Source: Aureispira sp964404215
GTDB taxonomy: Bacteria > Bacteroidota > Bacteroidia > Chitinophagales > Saprospiraceae
Direction: 5' to 3'
NCBI GenBank assembly: GCA_964404215.1
Contig: CAYOJF010000002.1
Location: forward strand, 1-64,000
DNA length: 64,000 bases
Under the pieces are notes generated by a model, which saw nothing but the letters and a program-made list of their open reading frames with translations, had not been told where the DNA came from and did no database searches. The position numbers were made by a program, and so were the translations under genes. Shown piece by piece: positions 8,405 through 16,341 of the stretch (position 1 is its first letter; the number at the start of each line of letters is the position of its first letter).

Positions 8405-9328
8405 ATGTTCAAAATAAGCCAACAGACCGAAGGAAAACATCAATACTTAGTTATCCAAAACAAAGAAAAGCAAACAACTGCTACTATTTGCCTGACTTGG
8501 GGTGGTAGCCTCCAACAGTTAGCATGGGAAGAAAATCTAGTGATTAACAATCTAGAAAAAAAAGCACAAGAACTAGAATTTATTAATAGCTCTTGTGGAG
8601 CTATATTATTCCCATTTGTCAATAGAATTGATGAAGGCAAATACACCTACTTAGATACAACATACCAACTCCTTTGCAATGAACAAAAACATAACAATGC
8701 TCTTCATGGATTGGTTTACAACCAGACTTTTGAGGTAGTAAGTCAAGAAGGCGATGAAGATATGGCTCATATTGTACTCCAATACCAACATAGTTCATCA
8801 GAAGGATTCCCCTTCCCATTTGTCATTGAATTACATTATGAAATTACGGCTATTTCTTGTAGCCTAAAAGTATTAGTCACCAATACAGGTATGTCCGCCT
8901 TCCCTTTCAGCATTGGTTGGCATCCTTATTTTTGGAGTGAAGCACTAGAAGAAAGCTGTGTTCTGCTTCCTACCAAACAAAAGGCTATCATAAACGAACG
9001 AATGATTCCAACTAATATGGAAGATTACGAATTAGATACTCCTTGTTGGCTAGATGAAGGTACTGACTTTGATACTGCCTTTGAGCAAAGTTCATCAATC
9101 ACAGAGTTTCATACTCCACAATATTCTATTACGCTAGAGAGTAAAACACCACAAGAAAAATATTACACTCAACTGTACACACCTGCACATCGCCATAGTC
9201 TTGCTATTGAACCAATGACTGCTATTCCCGATTGTTTTAATAACGATATTGGAAAACAGGAACTTCTTCCTCAAAAATTGTATTCTATACATTGGGAAAT
9301 TAATTATTGGAGTGGAGAAGAAGACTAG
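8405..9328 (+). CDS. Aldose 1-epimerase family protein
   Basis: A 307-residue protein of the galactose mutarotase superfamily. It carries the family's conserved histidine in ALHGLVYN (about residue 102), a second histidine in GWHPYF (about residue 180), and a C-terminal glutamate in AIEPMT that acts as the general base. These residues ring-open and close sugars in true aldose epimerases. The sequence fits the broad GalM/YeaD-like group better than galactose-specific GalM, so the substrate is unknown. No neighbouring sugar catabolism gene is present. Confidence 0.82.
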   Translation: MFKISQQTEGKHQYLVIQNKEKQTTATICLTWGGSLQQLAWEENLVINNLEKKAQELEFINSSCGAILFPFVNRIDEGKYTYLDTTYQLLCNEQKHNNALHGLVYNQTFEVVSQEGDEDMAHIVLQYQHSSSEGFPFPFVIELHYEITAISCSLKVLVTNTGMSAFPFSIGWHPYFWSEALEESCVLLPTKQKAIINERMIPTNMEDYELDTPCWLDEGTDFDTAFEQSSSITEFHTPQYSITLESKTPQEKYYTQLYTPAHRHSLAIEPMTAIPDCFNNDIGKQELLPQKLYSIHWEINYWSGEED

Positions 9329-9468
9329 TTATCTATCCCAATCCCCACTCATTCCAAGCAAAATTATCCGCTATTACTCCAATACAATGGTCACAATTAC
9401 TTGCTTTTGCTTATTTTTATTTATTTTGCTGTATATGCGTTCAATAAGTTTGCTCTAAAAACAACCTC

Positions 9469-10290
9469 ATGGAATACAACCTCATAGAATACAACCTTAA
9501 TTTCATGCATCCTATTTATGGAACAATCTTCAATGCAGATATTGATGGAGATTTTACCATACAGGAAATGACCGAAAATTTAGTCCTAAGTGGTTTCATT
9601 GCTAAAAACCCTGCGGGATACCAACTTGCTCTTGGCAATCAGATTCTATCTCCTAACCGCGTCTTTGCTGAAATAGATGGCATGGATGATAGTGTCGTGA
9701 TTCGAATTATAAAGAATGAAGAAAAAGTGGTCAAAAAAGCCGTTGTTGCTCCCACTAGTATTACAGTACAGTTGATTCATCCTAACGAAACACTCGTTAT
9801 TCCCATAGTAGTTGAAAAAAAAGCTCTTGGCAAAACGCTTGTAGAATATCTACTACAACACCATCTAGTTGACATTCCTCTAGAACAGTTGTCTCTATCC
9901 AAAAACAATACTCCCATTGACTTGGAGAAAAGTATCGAAGATAATCAACTACAAGACAATGATTACATCAAAGTGATTGACAACCAAAAGGTTGATATTG
10001 TCCTCCAAGTACAAGAACAAATCGCCAACTTGGAACAACAACTGCAACAAGAATTGACGACTATTAAAGACCACATGCCTTCTGCTAATTTGATCCCTGT
10101 AGATCCGACTCGAGCAGTGAATCCAACCCAAGAAACCTATGAAAGTATTGATACTATTGTCAATAAGATCCGTAAGGCTTCTGGGCAACCTCCTGTCAAA
10201 AAAATTACCATCATCCCAACTAGAACCTTTATAATGATAGGGAGTATTTTCTTAATTATTATCATTGTTGTTCTAGCTAATATTTTATAG
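9469..10290 (+). CDS. Tail-anchored protein with two ubiquitin-like (beta-grasp) domains
   Basis: A 273-residue protein I do not recognise by family. Residues 7-83 follow a ubiquitin-like pattern: a beta hairpin, an amphipathic helix (TIQEMTENLVLSGF), then strand, GYQLALGNQILSPNR and a final strand with DDSVVIRI. Residues 96-170 repeat it more loosely (TVQLIHPNETLVIPI, then LGKTLVEYLLQHH, then DNDYIKVID). A glutamine-rich coiled coil (about 176-200) and linker lead to one C-terminal hydrophobic segment (about 250-272) with no signal peptide, so the folded part should face the cytoplasm. There is no C-terminal diglycine. A 16-base tandem duplication overlaps the start codon at 9465-9496. An alternative start is Met13 at 9505, which would cut into the first strand. 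Confidence 0.6.
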   Translation: MEYNLIEYNLNFMHPIYGTIFNADIDGDFTIQEMTENLVLSGFIAKNPAGYQLALGNQILSPNRVFAEIDGMDDSVVIRIIKNEEKVVKKAVVAPTSITVQLIHPNETLVIPIVVEKKALGKTLVEYLLQHHLVDIPLEQLSLSKNNTPIDLEKSIEDNQLQDNDYIKVIDNQKVDIVLQVQEQIANLEQQLQQELTTIKDHMPSANLIPVDPTRAVNPTQETYESIDTIVNKIRKASGQPPVKKITIIPTRTFIMIGSIFLIIIIVVLANIL

Positions 10291-10317
10291 AAGTACATCC
10301 AATAACCAACTATTCCC

Positions 10318-11211
10318 ATGCAATATCTCTTAGTCTTTTTATTGACATTTCTATTAACTACCTCTTTATCTGCTCAGATCCTTCCTAAAGAATATGGAAT
10401 CAAAATAGTATTTCAAGATAGTATTGGTCAAGTAGATTCTATTAGATTTGGTCCTTATAGTAATATTAATGGTCCTACTCCTACGCTTGAGACCGATACC
10501 ATATTTGGCGAAACTACTAACTTAGTTGGACAACCACTAAATAACCTTGATATCAGGATTGTTCAACGAGATTCTATGAATCATATTTGCCTAACGGATG
10601 CTGGAGGATGGAATGCACAGGCACCTTTTTACTTCCCTAACAATAGAGCAGCTAAAGTTGATATTAGACCTTTAATTTATGGTACTAATGCTAGTAATGG
10701 CAAACAGAATTTTGCATCTGCTGCCTTTATTTACGAAATTTCTATCCACGCAAGTCATTACCCACTTACTGTTTCACTTTTTTTAGACAATACGCCACCT
10801 ACCCCATATAGTGAATTCTATCTCTTAGAAGATAGTTGTCAAATAGACACTAGTTACCTGTATAGCGGAGTTACAACTACCGAAACCTTTACCATTACAG
10901 ACTCTAGTATCCACACAATACTCGCTTACCTAAGTCATGAGGTGGCTATCTCAAAAATAGAAGACATCTCTAACACTATCCACATCTACCCTAATCCTGT
11001 ACAAGAAAACATTCAGATCCAAATGGGCACCCCTCTTTCGGGTCAGTTGACATTACTCAATACATTAGGACAAACGATAAAAACGTATCCTATCACTGAG
11101 CAACTTTCCTTTCAAATAGACCTTCATGGACTAAAGAATGGTATATATTTTTTACAATATCTAGATAATACGTTATCAAAAATGGCTGTTAAGAAAATTA
11201 TCAAACAATAG
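10318..11211 (+). CDS. Secreted T9SS cargo protein with type-A C-terminal sorting domain
   Basis: A 297-residue protein with a signal peptide (about 1-20, ending SLSAQ) and a C-terminal sorting domain of about 80 residues beginning IHIYPNPVQENIQI and containing LKNGIYFLQY, the usual type-A CTD pattern. It should cross the inner membrane by Sec and the outer membrane by the type IX system. The central 200 residues have no recognisable domain. It lies 27 bases after the tail-anchored protein, so they may share a transcript. A terminator follows. Confidence 0.85.
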   Translation: MQYLLVFLLTFLLTTSLSAQILPKEYGIKIVFQDSIGQVDSIRFGPYSNINGPTPTLETDTIFGETTNLVGQPLNNLDIRIVQRDSMNHICLTDAGGWNAQAPFYFPNNRAAKVDIRPLIYGTNASNGKQNFASAAFIYEISIHASHYPLTVSLFLDNTPPTPYSEFYLLEDSCQIDTSYLYSGVTTTETFTITDSSIHTILAYLSHEVAISKIEDISNTIHIYPNPVQENIQIQMGTPLSGQLTLLNTLGQTIKTYPITEQLSFQIDLHGLKNGIYFLQYLDNTLSKMAVKKIIKQ

Positions 11212-11238
11212 TATTCTTGGAATACACTCTTAATCCAC

Positions 11239-11281
11239 AAAAAAAGCCAGTCTAGAAGATTAATCTAGGCTGGCTTTTTTT
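11239..11281. terminator. Bidirectional intrinsic terminator
   Basis: Bases 11240-11256 pair with 11264-11281, one G-T pair included, with flanking A and T runs. It lies between the convergent T9SS cargo and dipeptidase genes and can serve both. Confidence 0.9.
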
Positions 11282-11298
11282 GCTTAAAATATATATGA

Positions 11299-12906
11299 CT
11301 ACTTGTTTGGATAATGCTTCATGACAAAATCTAGTGCATTATTATAACAAATTTTATCCACTACTAACTCAGGAGTAAAATCAGTATCAAAATCACTGAC
11401 ACAAGGACTAGATTTAGTAGCCGCTTCTTTTTGGATCACCGTCAATAAATCTGTTTTAAATTGTTGTAACTCATTCGCTGTTTTGTAATCTGAAATAGGA
11501 TCAATATAACCATCATTATCTGTTCCTATTGCTAACATATCCCAAGCTTTTCTTTTTTCGCTAGCACTGTATTTAGGATTACGGTAAATAATGTTCAATA
11601 CAATTCTTAGATTATTCCAAAGAGCATTAATATTATTCAATTTTTCAGATTTCTCTTCTCGTTTCTTAGGTGAAACGCCCAACATCCTTTTATCAAAAGA
11701 CAACCCAAACAGTCCTCCTGTTTTGTAAATCATCTCAATATCTTCATCACACAAGTTAATATTCCAAGCATAAAAAGAACCATCTTCTGTAGTCAAACGG
11801 AAAGTATCGTCTTCATTCGCCTGTTTTTCTATCAACTCATCTAGTGTTTTGCGAGCAGCATAAGCACAGTGACTACCAATAACAGGAATAACATCTCCTT
11901 TCTCAAAACAAGGATTAACAACCTGTTCATAATATTCTTTACGCCCAGCGGCACTCATATGCTTCAGATCAATCAATACACGATAACCTTCCGAATCTAC
12001 TCTATCATTATTCTCATTTATAGCCAATAGTTTACGCAAAACTTTCATGCCCAATGGTGTAAACCCTGCATTCATAGCATCATCTTGATTCAACACAAAA
12101 GCAGCTGCTTCTGGTAAACTATGAGCATGTCCACACAGACCATTATTGAAATGATGTGAAAAAGTCAAAAAGAATAACGGATGTTGCCATTCTTTTTTGA
12201 TATAATCAATACGATCCAAAACCGTTTTTTCGTCCAGCTCCATCGCCCCGAAAACATGTCCACCTTCTATCGTCAGTGGCATCATAATCACATCTTCCCC
12301 CTTAGCTGCTATTTCATGCACTTCTTTATTATTGACAGGAATTTGATAAACCCCCTCTGCATGATACTGTTCTGGATAGCGGGTACGTCTTCGCTCAGGG
12401 TTTTCAAAATACTTCCGTGGAACACCATAGGTATGTACTTCGTTAACCGAATGTACTCCATTTTTACTACAAAGGTATTGATATTCTTCTTGCAATGCTT
12501 CCCAATAATCATATTCAGGAGAACATACATGCTTGATCATCTTGGTAGGGATACGCATCGTTAAATGCTGCATCAATGGTCGAATGGGTGCTTTGTGATG
12601 TGTTGCTACACGAGCAAATTTACGTAATGCTTGAAACTTACCTTCCGATGGCTGGTCAGGTGTCATAAAGAAACCTGTTTCTATTGGATAAAGAGAATTA
12701 AACACCAACCGAACTTTACCATTCCATAAAGCAACCATATCTGACTGAGCATATCCTGCTGCTCTGTCTACATTTTTGAGACGTGACATATTCGTCGCTA
12801 TAATCGTCCAAGGGTGATATTTCCCTTCTTTTTCCCATTTCTCTTTGTCTCTGGACAAACATAAATAAGAACGCATATGAGGGTGGCAATGTAAATCAGC
12901 AAACAT
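11299..12906 (-). CDS. M19-family (membrane dipeptidase-like) metallohydrolase
   Basis: A 535-residue protein of the amidohydrolase-type M19 dipeptidase group. Metal-binding signatures appear in the family order: DLHCHP at residue 4, a glutamate in TIEGGHVFG, histidines in FSHHFNNG, IDLKHMS and IGSHCAYA, and a late aspartate in IGTDNDGYIDP. Classical M19 enzymes are about 350-400 residues, so this one carries about 150 extra residues, mostly between the first metal site and the bridging glutamate. No signal peptide is visible, which suggests a cytoplasmic enzyme. Dipeptide cleavage is the family activity; the actual substrate is unknown. Confidence 0.8.
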   Translation of the reverse strand: MFADLHCHPHMRSYLCLSRDKEKWEKEGKYHPWTIIATNMSRLKNVDRAAGYAQSDMVALWNGKVRLVFNSLYPIETGFFMTPDQPSEGKFQALRKFARVATHHKAPIRPLMQHLTMRIPTKMIKHVCSPEYDYWEALQEEYQYLCSKNGVHSVNEVHTYGVPRKYFENPERRRTRYPEQYHAEGVYQIPVNNKEVHEIAAKGEDVIMMPLTIEGGHVFGAMELDEKTVLDRIDYIKKEWQHPLFFLTFSHHFNNGLCGHAHSLPEAAAFVLNQDDAMNAGFTPLGMKVLRKLLAINENNDRVDSEGYRVLIDLKHMSAAGRKEYYEQVVNPCFEKGDVIPVIGSHCAYAARKTLDELIEKQANEDDTFRLTTEDGSFYAWNINLCDEDIEMIYKTGGLFGLSFDKRMLGVSPKKREEKSEKLNNINALWNNLRIVLNIIYRNPKYSASEKRKAWDMLAIGTDNDGYIDPISDYKTANELQQFKTDLLTVIQKEAATKSSPCVSDFDTDFTPELVVDKICYNNALDFVMKHYPNK

Positions 12907-12931
12907 ATTTTATATAGTATTGAAAGTTATA

Positions 12932-13109
12932 AGAGCATGTTTAAAAATTAAGTTCTTCCAAATCAACGATTTGGGCGAAAATGAATTGATTTTGGATTTA
13001 ATAAGCCTCTTTTTGAGTTTGATAGCCTTAGCTATCACGACTCAAAAAAGGTGTCATAAAATTCTAAATCAAGCATTTGCAGCTTGAAGTTAATTCTTAA
13101 ACATCCTCT
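12932..13109. repeat. Intergenic inverted-repeat element, copy A (178 bp)
   Basis: The ends are inverted copies: AGAGCATGTTTAAAAATTAA on the left and the reverse complement of AGAGGATGTTTAAGAATTAA on the right. The centre holds GATAGC-CTTA-GCTATC flanked by TTTTTGAGT and ACTCAAAAA arms, so the whole element can fold as a long hairpin. No protein is encoded. The right end reaches into the neighbouring hydrolase gene and supplies its last codons and stop. Related copies are at 25322 and 20218. Confidence 0.75.
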
Positions 13110-13918
13110 AAAGTATGCGACTCTTCTAACCATTTCCTTAGGTAGAGAGCCAATTTATTTTTAATAAAAAAGTGATTTCCTGGTGTTTCTATCCATTGGG
13201 CTTGTTTGATCTTAGAAGCTACCTTTTTTCCGTTCTTAGGGGTAGTGACTTTATCCTCTTTACCGAAAAAAAAGTACGTTGATACCTTAGCTTCCTCTAT
13301 TAATCGAATGCTCTGTTGGTTGAATAACATAGGAAAATAATACAATGCTTCCCAACTCCGCAATAACCTTGCCCTCCTTCGAGGCAAATCTAATTGCATT
13401 TTGAAAAGTTGGTAAGTTGCTGTATTAAGTAATTTCCAATCGTGAAGATAATCAAAAATCCGTATAAAAAAATTAGAATCAATCATCCGCTTTCGTACCC
13501 AACGTCTCGCCCACAAAGGCCACCAGATTTTAGATGCAGAAAAGGTATAAGCAACTCCTGCTGTTGCTAAAAAATAAAGTTCTTTCACTTCTTTAATCAC
13601 CATAGGCAATGCTCCCAATAGCAAACGCCCTCCCATACTATGGCACATCAGACTAAAGTTAGTCTTTCCATATTTTTTTCGTATGATTTCCATCCAATCA
13701 GCAACCTCTTCGGGTCTATAGATATCTGCATTCCATTGTGTATTGCCATGAAAAGGCAAATCTAGGGCAACTACTGTATATTTTTCACTCAATGCCTCTT
13801 CTAAATGACCAAATAATAGTCCAGAATCTGCAAAACCATGTAAGGCAATCAGTAACTGTTCGCCTTTTCCATATTCGTAGTAATGGATCGTGTGTTCTTT
13901 ATAGTTGAATGTTGGCAA
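13097..13918 (-). CDS. Alpha/beta hydrolase
   Basis: A 273-residue alpha/beta-hydrolase-fold protein. The oxyanion-hole motif LHGFADSG is near residue 27, the nucleophile elbow CHSMGG provides the serine (about residue 92), an aspartate follows in FFGKEDKV, and the catalytic histidine is in TPGNHFF near the C-terminus. All triad residues are present, so it should be an active esterase or similar enzyme; the substrate is unknown. The final residues LEDV and the stop codon lie within the terminal repeat of the adjacent intergenic element. The VWA gene lies 45 bases upstream on the same strand. Confidence 0.88.
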   Translation of the reverse strand: MPTFNYKEHTIHYYEYGKGEQLLIALHGFADSGLLFGHLEEALSEKYTVVALDLPFHGNTQWNADIYRPEEVADWMEIIRKKYGKTNFSLMCHSMGGRLLLGALPMVIKEVKELYFLATAGVAYTFSASKIWWPLWARRWVRKRMIDSNFFIRIFDYLHDWKLLNTATYQLFKMQLDLPRRRARLLRSWEALYYFPMLFNQQSIRLIEEAKVSTYFFFGKEDKVTTPKNGKKVASKIKQAQWIETPGNHFFIKNKLALYLRKWLEESHTLEDV

Positions 13919-13963
13919 TGGTTATTATACTTCTCTTTATTTTTTTAATAATTTAAGTTTATT

Positions 13964-16000
13964 CTACACCTTCCACAATCGTAACAATACTGTTTCCAAT
14001 AGCAAGAAAATCAATGCTAAAATCAAACACCATTTCCATAAAGGTGTCCCTTTACTTTGTGTGGTAATTGTATCTGCAAAATCTCTAGTATTAGTCCCTT
14101 CTACTATAGCGGCACCACTCCCCACTAATTGCCCTAATTCGTCTGGTGCATAGAAAGAAAGATAAGACTCTTTACGATCATAATTGTAAGCAAATTTATC
14201 CAATACATCTTTAGAAGAAAAGTACAAATCATAAAATCCCGCTCTCTTAATCTGGTTTTCTAGCCCTAACATCACTCTACTTCCCAATACACGCTGTTGA
14301 GGAATAAACTCTTCTTGCCCTCCTTTCAATTTGTACATAACTTCTGAATCAGATGGGCGACTATCACTCTCCAGCACATCATCTTTACCGATTGTATAAG
14401 CAATTTTTGCGGTATTGGTCGTTGATAGAGCCATTTTATAGAGCATAGGAACAAATATTTCCCCATTCTCAGTTACAAAATTGGAATAATCTACTCCTAA
14501 AGGAGCAGCACACAAGAATAAATGTCCTTTTTCTACTCTATATTTCCCTACAAAAGTATTTCCATCTCGGTAGCGTAATATGACTTCTTCTCCACTTGTT
14601 GCCCGTTTCTGTATTTTGAAATTAGACTGTGTCACAGGTAGTTTTATATTACCTCTTCTTTCTTCGAATACGTCATTAAAAATGAATTCTTCAAAGTTAA
14701 TGAAAGAAACTTTCCGTTCTTTCTTCTCTATAGTAGCATAACTATTTGCATTAAATAAACGTGTCAGATTTTTGTAGTCAGCTAACTGAGCTGAAGGATG
14801 AGGAAAAACAACAACATTTCCTCCATTTTTAGCATACCCATGTAACTCACTAATCAGCCCAGAAGGTAAATTGACCAATTCATCCAGTATGATTAGATCA
14901 TAAGTAGAAAATTTTGAAAAATCTAACTTACCGACAGACTGCATCGTTGCCTTAAAGTAATCATTATCTTCAAAAGTTGCTTGTACATAGCGATTGGGGG
15001 TTCCTCCATGTATTTGCAAGATATCCACCTGTTCATCTACATTAAATGCGAAGTAATAATCATTGTCAAATTCAATAGGAAAATCAGTAATGGTAATTTT
15101 AGCCTCATGCCATCCTGTTTCCAATACAGGTACATCTATAGTATCATAAATAGCTGTCTGTGCAGGAATAGTTAATGTACCAATTGGTCTTGTCTGCCCT
15201 TTGATGGCTAAACTCATTCGTACATTAGGTATTTCCGTATCTGACAAATTTCTGATCTTAACTACTAATGGATTCGGTTGATTAAGACTTTGTACAGGAG
15301 ACTGAAACCAAGCCGTATCAATAGCAATATTCTGACTCTGCACAGACTGCAATGGTACTAATGTCAAATTAACACTCGTATCTTTATAAACTTCCAAATC
15401 AGTAATATTTTTCTGAAAGTCTGACACCATGTATACTTCTTTATTTTTATTTTTGCCAGTACTCAGTGCCTGTTTTTGCCGTAACAATACTTTGGATAAT
15501 GGTTGTACATTATGTGTAATCTGAACTTCACCCAGTCTAGTGAGTGCATCTTCTTTTGACAGTAGTCTTTGATCCCTTCCTTCAAAATCTGTCGTAATTA
15601 TCTGTATTTTATCTTCTGTTGAATAAGCAGAAACAATCTCTTCTACCCTTATTCGAGCTTTCTCCAATAGTCGCACATCTTCTGATTCTGCTGCCATACT
15701 GAAAGAGTTATCAAAATAAATACTCACATCTTTACTCCCTGCTTTTATATTTCCACCTTCGCTAGGGATATATGGCATTGCAAAAGCTAATACCAATGCC
15801 GCTAAAGCTAACATTCGACTCAACAATACTAATAAATGTTTCACTTTAGAACGAGCGGAAGTTTGCTCTTTTACCTCTTTCAGAAAACGAACATTCGTAA
15901 AATAGACCGTCTTGAAACGACGGAAGTGAAATAAGTGAATGATAATGGGAATTATCAATACTAATAAAGCCCACAAAAACCAAGGATATACGAAACTCAT
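13964..16000 (-). CDS. BatA-type membrane protein with N-terminal BatA and VWA-like domains
   Basis: A 678-residue protein opening with the BatA domain (residues about 1-85): one membrane helix, the signature HLFHFRRFK, and a second helix. It continues with a VWA-like domain whose metal-site motif reads DNSFSM (about residue 98). A long extracytoplasmic beta-rich region follows, and a final hydrophobic segment ends at the C-terminus. Such proteins are common in Bacteroidota and are often found with MoxR and BatB-E in the aerotolerance cluster, but none of those partners is adjacent here. The MIDAS aspartate and serines are present. The function is unproven; a membrane scaffold or stress role is the family expectation. 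Confidence 0.82.
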   Translation of the reverse strand: MSFVYPWFLWALLVLIIPIIIHLFHFRRFKTVYFTNVRFLKEVKEQTSARSKVKHLLVLLSRMLALAALVLAFAMPYIPSEGGNIKAGSKDVSIYFDNSFSMAAESEDVRLLEKARIRVEEIVSAYSTEDKIQIITTDFEGRDQRLLSKEDALTRLGEVQITHNVQPLSKVLLRQKQALSTGKNKNKEVYMVSDFQKNITDLEVYKDTSVNLTLVPLQSVQSQNIAIDTAWFQSPVQSLNQPNPLVVKIRNLSDTEIPNVRMSLAIKGQTRPIGTLTIPAQTAIYDTIDVPVLETGWHEAKITITDFPIEFDNDYYFAFNVDEQVDILQIHGGTPNRYVQATFEDNDYFKATMQSVGKLDFSKFSTYDLIILDELVNLPSGLISELHGYAKNGGNVVVFPHPSAQLADYKNLTRLFNANSYATIEKKERKVSFINFEEFIFNDVFEERRGNIKLPVTQSNFKIQKRATSGEEVILRYRDGNTFVGKYRVEKGHLFLCAAPLGVDYSNFVTENGEIFVPMLYKMALSTTNTAKIAYTIGKDDVLESDSRPSDSEVMYKLKGGQEEFIPQQRVLGSRVMLGLENQIKRAGFYDLYFSSKDVLDKFAYNYDRKESYLSFYAPDELGQLVGSGAAIVEGTNTRDFADTITTQSKGTPLWKWCLILALIFLLLETVLLRLWKV

Positions 16001-16341
16001 GTATGATTGCTATTTGATTCGATTCAGATGATTGACAATAAAATTGTCTAATTGATAAAAATATACTTCTTATTGGCGTAATGATAAGAATTGTATCTTA
16101 ATTAAGGAATAATTAATAGACGTTATTATGAATAGTTTCGTAATAATGTCTACTGTGATTAGCTCAAATTAACCAATGTATTTGTTGGTCCCTCCTAAAA
16201 ATAGAAGTAGTTGTATACATATTTAGTAAATTCTTCTGTTTAGAAGATTATGTTTTTGGGTGCGTTCTCTGTATCTTGCTGACACTACTACTAATAATAA
16301 CTACAATTAATTATTGTTTAACTTTAATTAATTCGCTTAAA
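16001..16341. promoter_or_regulatory. Divergent intergenic region with a 16-bp hairpin
   Basis: This 341-base AT-rich gap lies between divergent starts and contains no gene. Bases 16117-16132 and 16137-16152 form a 16-bp stem, two of the pairs being G-U in RNA, around a 4-base loop. A smaller dyad, GACAAT and ATTGTC, is at 16034-16048. Neither is followed by a U-run. I could not identify a clear TTTG/TAnnTTTG promoter for either gene. Confidence 0.4.

Noticed and set aside
9249..9458. A 69-codon frame overlapping the end of the aldose epimerase gene
   Set aside because: Its first third is out of frame with a conserved gene end and the rest is a short hydrophobic run without a plausible start.
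12181..12564. A 127-codon plus-strand frame inside the M19 dipeptidase gene
   Set aside because: It is antisense to well-conserved metal-site coding sequence and has no recognisable feature.
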